Source: CAVSJO01 sp963728445 (lineage in GTDB: Bacteria; Gemmatimonadota; Gemmatimonadetes; Longimicrobiales; RSA9). Taken from it: 64,000 nt of DNA. A model generated the notes under the pieces. The model was given only the letters and a program-made list of their open reading frames with translations, had not been told where the DNA came from and did no database searches. Location of the stretch: NCBI GenBank assembly GCA_963728445.1, contig CAVSJO010000003.1:58910-122909 (forward strand), written 5' to 3'. Below are positions 1 to 8,999 of the stretch, one piece after another; the stretch's first letter is position 1; each line of letters starts with the position of its first letter. A program made the position numbers and the translations under genes.

Positions 1-1049
1 CTCTCGAGCTCCGGGTCGAGCCGGAGCGCCCGATCGACGGCCGCTCGGGCCTTCGGGGCCAGATCGGCGCGCGACCCGTAGCCGAGATAGATCTCGCTGT
101 CGTAGAGGGTCCCGAGCGCCGCCCACGCGCGTGCATAGGTCGAGTCCCGGGCGATGGCGTGGCGGATCAGGCTGTCGGCGCGCAGCACCCCCTCGCGCGT
201 CTGCTGGTGGGCGAAATACTGCGCCTCGAGCAGCAGGTTGTGGGCTTGCGGATCGCTCGTCTCCTCCTTGGCCAGCCGCTTCCCCGCCCGCGCGCTGTCC
301 AGCGTTACCTGGAGCTGGTCAACGATGGCCCGGGAGATCTCGTCCTGGACCGCGAACACGTCCTCGAGGTCCCGGTCGTACGTCTCGCTCCACCGGTGGT
401 AGCCCGTGTGCGCGTCGATGAGCTGCGCCGTGATGCGCACGCGGTCCCCCGCCTTGCGGACGCTCCCCTCCAGCACGTTCGCCACGTGCAGCTCCCGGGC
501 GATGGAGTCGATGGGCGCCTTGCTCCCCTTGAAGCTGAACGCGCTCGTCCGGGACGCCACCCGCAGCTCCGGGAGCTGCGCCAGCACGTTCAGGATCTCC
601 TCCGTGATGCCGTCCGAGAAGTACTCCTGGTCGTGCTGCGGGCTCATGTCCATGAACGGCAGCACCGCGATCGAGCCCTGCTCCGCCGCGGACGTGAGGA
701 CGGCGTCCGTCGAGTCGGGCGACGTCGCCCCGCCTGCTCCGCGCGGCTCCGAACCGCCGCGGCCGACGAACGCCACCGCGGCCCCGGCCAGCACGAGGAT
801 GCCCGTCATCATCACCAGCTCCGGCCCGCTCACCCGCTGCGCCCCCTTCTCGCCGTGGTACCACGCGAGCACGAGCGCGCCCAGGAAGCCGATCCCCAGC
901 ACGACGGGCAGGAGCCTCATCACGGGCGTGGGCCAGCCGTACGTCTCGCTGAGCAGGTCGGCGACCTGGAGGACGGCCCACGAGCCGGCCACGTAGGCCA
1001 CGGCCCATTGCGCGAGCTTGCGCTCCTTCAGCTTCTTGAAGGCGCTCAT
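1..1049 (-). CDS. TolB/FlgO-like and TPR membrane protein, C-terminus beyond window
   Basis: The reading frame opens with ATG at 1049 and stays open to the left edge, so 349 codons are visible and the C-terminus is missing. Two hydrophobic segments lie in the first 90 residues (around 15-65 and 75-95). They are followed by a TolB/FlgO-type domain beginning near residue 120 with SIAVLPF and containing YFSDGITEEILNVLAQ and VLEGSVRK, the pattern placed before TPR repeats in CadC- and adenylate-cyclase-like proteins. Helical TPR-like sequence starts near residue 250. Family knowledge suggests a membrane-anchored regulatory or scaffold protein; the output is unknown. The N-terminal two-segment domain resembles that of the PD40 protein at 60803-62875. 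The gene is divergent from the tricorn-type gene. Confidence 0.75.
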   Translation of the reverse strand, partial: MSAFKKLKERKLAQWAVAYVAGSWAVLQVADLLSETYGWPTPVMRLLPVVLGIGFLGALVLAWYHGEKGAQRVSGPELVMMTGILVLAGAAVAFVGRGGSEPRGAGGATSPDSTDAVLTSAAEQGSIAVLPFMDMSPQHDQEYFSDGITEEILNVLAQLPELRVASRTSAFSFKGSKAPIDSIARELHVANVLEGSVRKAGDRVRITAQLIDAHTGYHRWSETYDRDLEDVFAVQDEISRAIVDQLQVTLDSARAGKRLAKEETSDPQAHNLLLEAQYFAHQQTREGVLRADSLIRHAIARDSTYARAWAALGTLYDSEIYLGYGSRADLAPKARAAVDRALRLDPELE

Positions 1050-1324
1050 AGCGTGAACCGGTGATGCGGAAAGGGGTTACGCCGGGGACAGGCGTTCAGG
1101 ATAGTATGTTTCCGCGTTTTCTACCAGAGACCCCTGAATTTCGCCGCCCCGCGGCCGAACGCCCGCCGCCCCGCGAGCGAATTCTGCCACCCCGCGGCCG
1201 AACGCCGGCCGAACGCCGGCCGCCGCCGGCCGCCGCCCTGCCGCCGCCTCGACACCGTCCGCACGCCCGTCGTACATTCCGGCCTTCGTCCGTCTGTCGA
1301 TACCCTCCCCCGACGAGGTACCGC
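1050..1324. repeat. Divergent intergenic region with a 28-bp repeated unit
   Basis: Between the divergent starts at 1049 and 1325 lies very GC-rich sequence. It holds two copies of a 28-bp unit at 1136-1163 and 1179-1206, matching at 25 of 28 positions. Both begin GAATT and end CGCGGCCGAACGCC. A shorter echo, CGGCCGAACGCC, follows directly. The unit could be a regulatory repeat or simple GC-rich expansion. No convincing small ORF or RNA gene was seen here. Confidence 0.5.
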
Positions 1325-3430
1325 ATGCCTTTCGGCGGCCGCCTGCATGGACCCGGCGCCACGCGCGAACCGGGCCGCACTTCGGCGCACGTCCTTTCAC
1401 TGATCGCCTTCGGAGTGGCTCTGATCGGCGCCGGTCCAGCCGCCGCGCAGGGCACGCGCCTGCTGCGCTCGCCGACCGTGTCCTCGAAGCAGGTCGCCTT
1501 CGAGTACGGCGGCGACGTCTGGGTGGTCGGTCGCGACGGAGGGGACGCGCGACGGCTGACGGCGACGCCCGCGATCGAGACCGGGCCCCACTTCTCGCCC
1601 GACGGCTCGACGATCGCGTTCACGTCGGATCGCTCGGGGTCCGACGCGGTGTGGGTCGTGCCGGCGGCCGGCGGCGAGCCGCGTCGTCTGACGTGGTACC
1701 CGGGCGGTGCCGAGGCGCTGGGGTGGACACCCGACGGGACGGAAGTCCTCTTCGCGTCCGGGCGCACGTCGGCGCCTGTGCCGTACACGCGACTCTGGCT
1801 CGTGCCCGTGGACGGCGGCCCGCCGCACGAGGTGCCGGAAGAGATGGGCGCGCGCGGCTCCTTCGCGCCGGACGGCAAGCGCCTCGTGGTCGACCGCGTT
1901 CCGCGCTGGGACGTCGAGTTCCGCAACTACCGCGGCGGCCAGAACACGCCGCTCACGATCCTGAACCTCGACGACCTGTCGGAGACGAAGCTGCCGAACG
2001 ACCGGACCACGGACACGCATCCGGTGTGGCTCGGCAGCACGATCTGGTTCCTGTCGGACCGGGACTACGCTACCAACGTATGGCGCTACGACGTCGGCTC
2101 CGGGCAGATGGCGCAGGTCACGCACTTCAAGGACGCGGACGTGAAGACGCTGGGTGGCGGAGCCGGCGACGCGCTGGTGTTCGAGGAGGACGGCTGGCTG
2201 TGGCTGCTCGACCCGGCGACCGGACAGTCGCACAAGCTGGACGTCACGGTGAAGGGCGATTTCCCGTGGGCAGCGCCGCACTGGGAGGCGGTGGGCGACC
2301 AGATCGCGTCGGCGTCACTGTCGCCGACCGGCAAGCGGGCTCTGTTCGAAGCGCGCGGCGACATCTTCACCGTGCCGGCCGAGAACGGCGATCCGCGCGA
2401 CCTCACGCGCTCGTCGGGGGCGGCCGACCGCTCGCCGGTCTGGTCGCCCGACGGCGACCGGATCGCGTGGGTCTCCGATTCCGGGGAAGGCTACCGCCTG
2501 ATGATCGGAGACCAGGACGGGCTCGAGAAGCCGCGCGTCGTCGATCTGGGAGACGATACGAAATACGTGTGGTCCATGACCTGGTCGCCGGACGGCACAC
2601 ACCTCGCCTGGGTCGATCAGCGCGCACGCATCCACGTCATGGACGTCGCGAGCGCGCACTTCCGCACCGCGGACGTCGACGGCTCGATCCAGAACCGGGG
2701 CGGCATCGGCCTCACCTGGTCGCCCGACTCGAAATGGCTGGCCTACGCGAAGGAGTACCCGAACCACTTCCGCCGCATCGTCGTGTGGTCGCTCGATTCG
2801 GGGAAGGCGACGCCGCTCACCGACCCGCTCGCGGACGCCGCCTCACCGGCGTGGGACCCCAGCGGCCGCTGGCTCTACTTCCTCGCCAGCACCGATCTCG
2901 GCCTCGCCAGCGGCTGGGCCAACCTGAGCAACGCGCAGGCGTCTCCCACTTACGCTGCGTACGTGGCGGTCCTCCGCAAGGAGGATCCAACGCCGTTTCC
3001 GCCGCGGAGCGATGACGAGCCCGCCGCCGGCGAGCCCGGCGCGAAGGAAAAAAGCGGCGCGAACGCGAAGGGCGCGAACGGCAAAGGGTGCGGCGGCGAA
3101 GGGCGCGGCGGCAAAGGGCGCGGCGGACTCCGCCGTCTCCGTGCGCATCGACGCCGACGGGATCGCGCGACGCATCATCCCGCTGCCGGTGCCGGTGCGC
3201 AGCTACGAGGGCCTCGCGGCCGGCGCGCACGGCGTCGTTTTCCTGGCCGAGCGCGTGGAGCACGGGCCCGGCGTGACGCTGCACCGCTTCGACGTGGAGA
3301 AGCGCAAGGATCAGCCCTTCCTGGAGGGCGTCAGCCGCGTGAGTCTCTCGCGCGACGGCTCGAAGCTGCTGTTCCGCCAGGGCCCGTCATGGCACATCGT
3401 CGGCACCGAGGCTTCGCCCAAGCCCGGTGA
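1325..3430 (+). CDS. Tricorn-type protease, N-terminal beta-propeller part (frameshifted)
   Basis: ATG at 1325 gives a signal peptide of about 42 residues ending AAAQG, then a long run of PD40/WD40-type blades (SPDGSTIAF, SPDGDRIAW, SPDSKWLAY) that continue to about residue 560. This matches the substrate-gating propellers of tricorn protease homologues, which degrade peptides; the signal peptide places it outside the cytoplasm. The frame stays open to 3430, but genuine coding ends in the Lys/Ala/Gly-rich linker at about 3048-3130, beyond which this frame is nonsense. The catalytic half continues in another frame (3012-4694). Removing one base, for example from the A6 run at 3048-3053, joins the two into a protein of about 1,122 residues, the expected length. 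Confidence 0.8.
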   Translation: MPFGGRLHGPGATREPGRTSAHVLSLIAFGVALIGAGPAAAQGTRLLRSPTVSSKQVAFEYGGDVWVVGRDGGDARRLTATPAIETGPHFSPDGSTIAFTSDRSGSDAVWVVPAAGGEPRRLTWYPGGAEALGWTPDGTEVLFASGRTSAPVPYTRLWLVPVDGGPPHEVPEEMGARGSFAPDGKRLVVDRVPRWDVEFRNYRGGQNTPLTILNLDDLSETKLPNDRTTDTHPVWLGSTIWFLSDRDYATNVWRYDVGSGQMAQVTHFKDADVKTLGGGAGDALVFEEDGWLWLLDPATGQSHKLDVTVKGDFPWAAPHWEAVGDQIASASLSPTGKRALFEARGDIFTVPAENGDPRDLTRSSGAADRSPVWSPDGDRIAWVSDSGEGYRLMIGDQDGLEKPRVVDLGDDTKYVWSMTWSPDGTHLAWVDQRARIHVMDVASAHFRTADVDGSIQNRGGIGLTWSPDSKWLAYAKEYPNHFRRIVVWSLDSGKATPLTDPLADAASPAWDPSGRWLYFLASTDLGLASGWANLSNAQASPTYAAYVAVLRKEDPTPFPPRSDDEPAAGEPGAKEKSGANAKGANGKGCGGEGRGGKGRGGLRRLRAHRRRRDRATHHPAAGAGAQLRGPRGRRARRRFPGRARGARARRDAAPLRRGEAQGSALPGGRQPRESLARRLEAAVPPGPVMAHRRHRGFAQAR

Positions 3431-4694
3431 TGGTGCCATCGACGTCGCCCTGCGCATGCGGATCGACCCGGCTGCGGAGTGGAACCAGGTCTTCGAGGAG
3501 GCGTGGCGGATCGAGCGGGACTTCTTCTACGACCCCGGGCTGCACGGCGCCGACTGGCCCGCCGTGCACGCGCGCTACGCGCCGCTCGTGCCGTACGTGC
3601 GCAGCCGCGAAGACCTGCGCTACATCCTCGATCAGGTCGGCGGCGAGCTGAGCGTCGGGCACAGCTTCACGGGCGGCGGCGATTACCCGGCCGTCGACAC
3701 CGTGCGAACCGGCGTGCTCGGCGCGGATCTGGTCGCGGATCACGGGCGCTGGCGGATCCAGCGGATCTTCAGCACCGAGAGCTGGAACCCGGGGCTGTCC
3801 GCGCCACTCGCCGCGCCAGGCGTGAGGGCCGAGGAGGGCGACTACCTGCTGGCCGTGAACGGCCGCGAGCTCACCGCGGACGACAACCCGTACCAGTGGC
3901 TCGACGGCACCGCCGATCAGCAGACGGTGCTGCGCCTCAACAGCCGCCCGACGCTCGACGGGGCGTGGAACGTGACGGTCGTGCCCATTCGCAGCGAAGT
4001 GGCGCTGCGCCAGCGCGCGTGGGTGGAGGACAATCGGCGCATGGTCGATTCGCTGTCGGACGGACGGCTCGCCTACGTGTGGGTGCCGAACACGGGTGGC
4101 CCCGGATTCGTGTCCTTCAACCGCTACTACTTCGCCCAGCAGGATCGCCAGGGCGCGGTCATCGACGAGCGCTTCAACGGGGGCGGACTGCTCGACGACT
4201 ACATGGTCGACCTGATGGGCCGCAAGCTCATCGGCGGGGTCACGAACGACGCCGCGAACGGCGTCGATTACCGGCTTCCCATGGCGGGCGTCCTCGGACC
4301 CAAGGTGCTGCTCGTGAACGAGCTCGCGGGATCCGGCGGCGACTACTTCCCGTGGGCGTTCCGCCAGCACGGGATCGGTCCGCTGATCGGCCAGCGCACA
4401 TGGGGCGGGCTCGTGGCCGCCTGCGTTCCGTACCCGCTCGTCGACGGCGGCTACATCACGTCGCCGTGCAGCGGCGTGTTCTCCGGCGACCACTGGGTGG
4501 CCGAGAACGAGGGGGTGCCGCCCGATGTCCCCGTCTACTTCGACGCGAAGTCCTTCGCCGCAGGACGTGACCCGCAGCTCGAGACGGCCGTTCAGGAAGC
4601 GCTGAAGCTGCTGAAGACCGAGGGCGTGAAGGCGCCGTCGCACCCGCCGTTCGTGAAGAAGGCGCGGCGACCGGGCTCGGGGGGCGGGGAGTAG
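3012..4694 (+). CDS. Tricorn-type protease, C-terminal PDZ and S41 catalytic part
   Basis: This is the second half of the tricorn homologue, in the +1 frame relative to the propeller. After a low-complexity linker (residues 1-42) come the C1-like region, a PDZ-like segment (about 220-300: GDYLLAVNGREL) and the S41 serine-peptidase core. ERFNGGGLLDDY matches the substrate-binding region, and AGSGGDYF carries the nucleophile serine, codon 4332-4334. The ATG at 3012 is probably not a natural start: it lies inside the linker and has no ribosome site of its own. The natural product is most likely continuous with the upstream ORF. If the break is real, the protease domain would lose its gating propeller and signal peptide. 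Confidence 0.8.
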   Translation: MTSPPPASPARRKKAARTRRARTAKGAAAKGAAAKGAADSAVSVRIDADGIARRIIPLPVPVRSYEGLAAGAHGVVFLAERVEHGPGVTLHRFDVEKRKDQPFLEGVSRVSLSRDGSKLLFRQGPSWHIVGTEASPKPGDGAIDVALRMRIDPAAEWNQVFEEAWRIERDFFYDPGLHGADWPAVHARYAPLVPYVRSREDLRYILDQVGGELSVGHSFTGGGDYPAVDTVRTGVLGADLVADHGRWRIQRIFSTESWNPGLSAPLAAPGVRAEEGDYLLAVNGRELTADDNPYQWLDGTADQQTVLRLNSRPTLDGAWNVTVVPIRSEVALRQRAWVEDNRRMVDSLSDGRLAYVWVPNTGGPGFVSFNRYYFAQQDRQGAVIDERFNGGGLLDDYMVDLMGRKLIGGVTNDAANGVDYRLPMAGVLGPKVLLVNELAGSGGDYFPWAFRQHGIGPLIGQRTWGGLVAACVPYPLVDGGYITSPCSGVFSGDHWVAENEGVPPDVPVYFDAKSFAAGRDPQLETAVQEALKLLKTEGVKAPSHPPFVKKARRPGSGGGE

Positions 4695-4777
4695 CGCTCC
4701 CGGCCCCTCACCGATTGCCCAACGGACCGTCACCCTCCATCTTTCGACCCTCGTATCCCCCGTACGGACAATCAGCC

Positions 4778-6889
4778 ATGACTCATCGAGATGCCGCCCT
4801 CGCGGCCGCCATCGGCGCGGCGGTCTGCCTGACCGCCCCCCTCGCCGCCCAGCAGCTGCCAGGCTATACCCCCGCCGGGTCGGCGGCCGAGCGCGCCCTC
4901 GAGGCCGACGCCGTCGGACGTCCCGATACCGCGGACGCGCGGACGCACTCCGTCGCCCTCAGCAGCGAGACCCACGTGGCGGGCACGCAGGCGCAGGCCC
5001 GCACGCGGGACTACGTCATCGGGCAGATGAAGGCGTGGGGGCTGCCGACGCAGGTGCGGACGTACAGCGTCTACCTGCCCCACGCGACGGGCGTGCACGT
5101 GTGGCGGGTGAGTCCCGATCCGGAGGAGCTCAGCCTGGCCGAGCCGGCGGTGCCGGGCGACGCCGTGAGCGGCAAGCCGGCGTACCCGACGGTGAACGGG
5201 AGCAGCGCGCCCGGGGACGTGACGGCGCCCGTCGTCTACGTCAACTACGGGCTCATCGAGGACTACGCGAAGCTGGACTCGCTGGGCGTGTCGGTGAAGG
5301 GCGCCATCGCGGTGGCCCGATACGGGCGCTCGTTCCGGGGCATCAAGGCCCGGGAGGCGGAGAAGAACGGGGCGGCGGCGCTGCTCATCTACAGCGACCC
5401 GGAGGACGACGGCTACGTGCGCGGCGACGTGTACCCGGACGGGCCGATGCGCCCGCGGGCGGGCGTGCAGCGGGGCAGCGTCGAGAACGAGGACGGAGAC
5501 CCGACCACGCCGGGCTACCCGAGCACGGAAGGCGCGAAGCGGGTGGACCCGGACCCCGTGATCCCCCACATCCCCGTCGCACCGATCTCCTATGGCAACG
5601 CGGCCAAGCTGCTGGAAGGGCTGGAGGGCACGGACATCCCCCAGGCGTGGCAGGGCGGGCTGCCCTTCCGCTACCACGTGGGGCCGGGCCCGGTGCGCGC
5701 GCGCGTGCAGGTCACGACGGACGTGGAGACGAAGCCGTACAAGGACATCTGGGACACGTTCGGGATGGTGCGCGGGAGCGAGTTCCCCGACGAGGTAGTG
5801 GTGGTCGGCGGGCACCGGGACGCGTGGGGCCCCGGTACGGACGACAACGTGAGCGGGTCGGTCAGCGTGATGGAGATCGCCCGGGCCGTCGCCGAGCAGG
5901 TGAAAGCCGGCAAGCGCCCCAAGCGGACGATGCTCTTCGCCACGTGGGACGCCGAGGAGTGGGGGCTCGTCGGCTCCACGGAGTACGTGGAGGACGACTC
6001 GCTGCGGCTGAAGAAGGGCGGCGTCGCCTACCTGAACCAGGACATGATCGCGTCGGGTCCGTCCTTCGGCGGCGGCGGCTCGCCGTCGCTGCGGGCGGTG
6101 CTTCGCTCGGCGGCGGAGGAAGTGCCGGCCCCTGACACGGCCGGCAGCCTATGGGACCAGTGGCTCGCGCAGTCGCATACGGCCGCCGGGAAGTCGCCGC
6201 GCATGGGAGATCCGGGCGGCGGCTCGGACTACGCCGGCTTCTACAATCACCTGGGGATGCCCATCCTCGAGTGGGGCTTCGGCGGCGGCCAGGGCATCTA
6301 CCATTCCATGTACGACGACCCGGCGTGGATGCAGCGCTTCGGCGACCCGGGCTACCGCCACCACGTCGCGGCGGCACAGCTCGGCGCCGCCACGGCCCTG
6401 CGCATCGCCAACGCCGACGTGCTGCCGTACGACTACGCCGAGTACGCGGCGACGATGCGGGACTACCTGCCGGCCATGGACTCCGCGTTCGCGAAGCACG
6501 GCTGGAAACTGGACACGGGGAAGCTGGCCGCGGCCATCGGCCGCATGGAAACGCAGGCGAAGTCCTTCGCGTCGGCCCGGGACGCCGCCCTGGCGAGTTC
6601 CGCCCCGTCGAAGAAGACGCTGCAGCGCACGAACTCCGCGCTGCTGCGGGTCGAGCGGGCGCTGACGCGGCCCGAGGGCCTCGTGGGCCGGCCCTGGTTC
6701 CGCAACCTCATCTACGTCGCCGACGCGGACAACGGTTACGCGAACATGGTCTTCCCGTCCGTGAACGAGGCCGTTCGCGCGGGCGACGCCGCCCGCACCG
6801 CCCGCGAGCTCGACGACCTCGCCGGTCGCTTCGATGCCGCGACGGCGGCGCTGCGGGACGCGCAGCAGGCGGTGGGGGGAGCCGGCTGA
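4778..6889 (+). CDS. Secreted M28B metallopeptidase (PSMA/glutamate carboxypeptidase II-like)
   Basis: ATG at 4778 is followed by a clean signal peptide ending APLAAQQ; the frame stays open upstream to 4715, but that extension would bury the signal. The 703-residue product has a PA domain at about 148-215, an M28 zinc-peptidase core with VVGGHRDAWG (His near 346), GTDDN (Asp near 354) and DAEEWG (Glu near 393), and a C-terminal transferrin-receptor-like dimerisation domain at about 585-700. This is the layout of N-acetylated alpha-linked acidic dipeptidase/PSMA proteins, which remove C-terminal Glu or similar residues from peptides. It lies about 80 bp after the tricorn-type protease on the same strand, so the two may form an extracellular peptide-degradation unit. 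Confidence 0.88.
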   Translation: MTHRDAALAAAIGAAVCLTAPLAAQQLPGYTPAGSAAERALEADAVGRPDTADARTHSVALSSETHVAGTQAQARTRDYVIGQMKAWGLPTQVRTYSVYLPHATGVHVWRVSPDPEELSLAEPAVPGDAVSGKPAYPTVNGSSAPGDVTAPVVYVNYGLIEDYAKLDSLGVSVKGAIAVARYGRSFRGIKAREAEKNGAAALLIYSDPEDDGYVRGDVYPDGPMRPRAGVQRGSVENEDGDPTTPGYPSTEGAKRVDPDPVIPHIPVAPISYGNAAKLLEGLEGTDIPQAWQGGLPFRYHVGPGPVRARVQVTTDVETKPYKDIWDTFGMVRGSEFPDEVVVVGGHRDAWGPGTDDNVSGSVSVMEIARAVAEQVKAGKRPKRTMLFATWDAEEWGLVGSTEYVEDDSLRLKKGGVAYLNQDMIASGPSFGGGGSPSLRAVLRSAAEEVPAPDTAGSLWDQWLAQSHTAAGKSPRMGDPGGGSDYAGFYNHLGMPILEWGFGGGQGIYHSMYDDPAWMQRFGDPGYRHHVAAAQLGAATALRIANADVLPYDYAEYAATMRDYLPAMDSAFAKHGWKLDTGKLAAAIGRMETQAKSFASARDAALASSAPSKKTLQRTNSALLRVERALTRPEGLVGRPWFRNLIYVADADNGYANMVFPSVNEAVRAGDAARTARELDDLAGRFDAATAALRDAQQAVGGAG

Positions 6890-6926
6890 TCCGGCGGATA
6901 CCCGTCGACGTCGGATCCCGCCGCGG

Positions 6927-7268
6927 TCACTGCATCGCCGGATTCCTCGACAGCCGGTAGCCCACCAGGCCGCCGAGGAGGCCGGTGATGGCCGACGAGG
7001 CGGTGCCGAACGCCAGGATCACGGCCGTGACGTCGCCCAGGAGCCACGAGATGAGGATGCCGATGAAGGCGCACACGCCCCCCACCACGGCGCCGCCGAC
7101 CGCGGCGTTCCCGTACCCGCTCGCAGCCTGACGCGCCCACAGAAGCCCGACGACGAGGGAGATCGTCACACCGAGGATGCCGAAGAGGTTGGCCACCGCA
7201 GCGACCTGGTGCCCGAGCAGGACCATCGCAGTCTGCAGCACCGTTCCGATCCCGATCCACTTGATCAT
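6927..7268 (-). CDS. Small hydrophobic membrane protein
   Basis: The product is a 113-residue protein with about four predicted membrane segments rich in Gly, Ala, Val and Leu (about residues 5-25, 27-45, 55-78 and 80-103). No family motif was recognised. ATG at 7268 lies only 4 bp after the stop of the TetR gene, so the two are almost certainly one transcript. A TetR regulator encoded directly upstream suggests that this protein is its target or effector, for example in transport or envelope response, but the sequence does not show the function. Confidence 0.65.
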   Translation of the reverse strand: MIKWIGIGTVLQTAMVLLGHQVAAVANLFGILGVTISLVVGLLWARQAASGYGNAAVGGAVVGGVCAFIGILISWLLGDVTAVILAFGTASSAITGLLGGLVGYRLSRNPAMQ

Positions 7269-7272
7269 CGTT

Positions 7273-7902
7273 TCACTCCTCCGGCGAAGGGTTGGCCTCG
7301 TCCGACCCGCTGGGTCCGATGGTTTCCTGCAACGCCTGCACGTATCGCCTGAGCTGACGGACCGAGGCGTCGAACGTCTCGATGGACCGGTGCGTCCGGG
7401 CCTGCATGACGCCGCCTTCCATCGTCGTCAGGATGAACTGCGACAGCTCCTTCCGGTCCAGATCCGCGGGAAACCGCGACGCGCCCGCGTCCAGGCACGC
7501 CTCCACCGCCTGACACCACTGCGTGAAGTTGCGGGACAGGAGCTCCCGCACGGGTGGATCGGGCTCCTTGAACTCCAGCGCCAGACTGCCGATGGGGCAG
7601 CCGTACGCGAGATCCGTGACGACCAGAGCCTCTCGGTAGCGGTCGAGGATCCCGAACACGCGCTCCACCGGATCTTCCACGTCTTGCGTGGCCGGCCCGA
7701 TGACCTGCGCCTGCAGGTTCGCCTCGTACCACTCCAGTACCGCGAGCAGGAGATCCTGCTTCGTCGGGAAGTAATGGTAGAGGCTCCCGCTGTTCGCATC
7801 GGCCCGGTCCAGGATCTCCGCCACGCTCGTCCCCTGATAGCCCTTCTGCCCGAAGAGCTCGCGTGCGGCCAGGATCAGGCGCTCTCTCGTGTCGTGCTGC
7901 AC
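7273..7902 (-). CDS. TetR/AcrR-family transcriptional regulator
   Basis: GTG at 7902 gives a 209-residue protein whose first helices start almost at once (MQHDTRERLILAARELF), as is normal for TetR. The HTH follows in GTSVAEILDRADANSGSLYHYFPTKQDLL (residues about 28-55). The C-terminal ligand/dimer domain includes YGCPIGSLALEF, a pattern of the AcrR/YcdC-like group. A longer frame to a TTG at 7956 exists, but it would cover the palindrome at 7914-7929, so the short form is preferred. The gene is followed at 4 bp by the small membrane-protein gene. It probably autoregulates from the palindrome 11 bp upstream of its start. Confidence 0.82.
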   Translation of the reverse strand: MQHDTRERLILAARELFGQKGYQGTSVAEILDRADANSGSLYHYFPTKQDLLLAVLEWYEANLQAQVIGPATQDVEDPVERVFGILDRYREALVVTDLAYGCPIGSLALEFKEPDPPVRELLSRNFTQWCQAVEACLDAGASRFPADLDRKELSQFILTTMEGGVMQARTHRSIETFDASVRQLRRYVQALQETIGPSGSDEANPSPEE

Positions 7903-7913
7903 CGGCGGTCTGG

Positions 7914-7929
7914 TTGAATGATCAATCAA
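7914..7929. promoter_or_regulatory. Palindrome upstream of tetR gene (likely operator)
   Basis: TTGAATGATCAATCAA is a 16-bp near-palindrome (14 of 16 positions symmetric, centred on TGATCA). It sits 11 bp upstream of the preferred GTG start of the TetR gene. TetR regulators normally bind such sites near their own promoter, so autoregulation is the natural inference. Binding has not been shown. Confidence 0.55.
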
Positions 7930-8005
7930 GTTGCCGCCGACTGCCCGTTCACGCAAGGAAGTCGCGGCGGCGAGCGTCGCTGCCTCGCTCAGCCTGCGGC
8001 AACCG

Positions 8006-8818
8006 TCACGGGATCATTCCCGATGTCGTCGGCGGTCCGTAGACGACCAGCGCAAGAGCCGTAATCGCGACGACGTAGGCAAAACGATAGCCGGCGCGCT
8101 GCTCCACGGTTACGGCCCGGGAATGCGCCAGAGGGGAGAACTTTCCGGCGATGTCGAAGACCAGCACGTTGGTCAGGTCGATGACGAAGTGGAGAACGAT
8201 CGGCACCCAGATGGTGCCCGTCACGAGATAGATGACCTCCAGCATCGCGCCGGTCACCGCCCAGCTGGCAACTTGCGGCGGGCTCACGCGGTTCGTCAGG
8301 AAGTGGATGACGGTGAAGAGGCCGGTGCTCGCGATCAGCACCCCGACGACCCCGAGGCTCCGCAGATTCACCGTCACGTATCCCCGGTAGAGGACTTCCT
8401 CCTGCGCCGCCACGACGACGAGCACGGCGCCTACGCCCAGAAGCTGCCGCACCGTCCCCTCAAGCGACTCGCGGCCCTGCTCCGGCGCCGGCTGCGTCCG
8501 CTCGAGGATCCGGACGAATACGGCCGCACTCGCGAAGGTGACCACGACGGCCACGACCGTGAACAGCGCATCGCGTCTGGAAAGTCCCACGCCGAGAGCG
8601 GCGATCGGCCGCCCATCGACAAATGTGAGGAAGAGCAGGGTGGCAAGGAGCACCACCAGGTTGGCGACGACGCCGATGGCCAGCACCGGAGCCGACGTGC
8701 GCGCCTCCATCTCGCGGAGGTCCGCACCGGTGCGCCGTACGAGCACCGACGCCGAAACCGCCGCCACGAGATAGACGGCGGTCAGGGCGAGGACGCGCAG
8801 CCACGCCGCGGTTTCCAT
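8006..8818 (-). CDS. CPBP-family intramembrane glutamic protease (CAAX/Abi type)
   Basis: ATG at 8818 starts a 270-residue polytopic membrane protein preceded by a G-rich ribosome site. Seven to eight hydrophobic segments are visible. The CPBP signature is present: AAQEEVLYRGY (the EExxxR motif) near residue 145, TGLFTVIHF carrying the second-motif histidine, and VPIVLHFVIDL carrying the later catalytic-region histidine. These proteins resemble Rce1-type CAAX proteases and bacteriocin-immunity Abi proteins; the substrate cannot be told from sequence. An in-frame extension to 8878 lacks features of a natural N-terminus. The gene stands alone on the minus strand, about 100 bp upstream of the TetR gene. 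Confidence 0.82.
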   Translation of the reverse strand: METAAWLRVLALTAVYLVAAVSASVLVRRTGADLREMEARTSAPVLAIGVVANLVVLLATLLFLTFVDGRPIAALGVGLSRRDALFTVVAVVVTFASAAVFVRILERTQPAPEQGRESLEGTVRQLLGVGAVLVVVAAQEEVLYRGYVTVNLRSLGVVGVLIASTGLFTVIHFLTNRVSPPQVASWAVTGAMLEVIYLVTGTIWVPIVLHFVIDLTNVLVFDIAGKFSPLAHSRAVTVEQRAGYRFAYVVAITALALVVYGPPTTSGMIP

Positions 8819-8999
8819 GGCTCCCCCCGCGCACGCGGGCCGGCAGAAGAGGGTAGGATGCGAACGCCGAAGGCCCACACCGATGGTCGTCGTTCAATCC
8901 TTCCCAACATACGGCCGACAGCTCCGCCGACAACCCGACCGGCCGCGCAGCAGCGGTCACAGAAAGACGCCGACCGTCACGACCAGCCCGAGGAAGAGC

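Noticed and set aside
3048..3053. A6 run as a programmed ribosomal frameshift site in the tricorn gene
   Set aside because: Joining the two frames requires +1 (or a surplus base); slippage at an A-run would be -1. Other genes in the window have similar one-base breaks without slippery sites.
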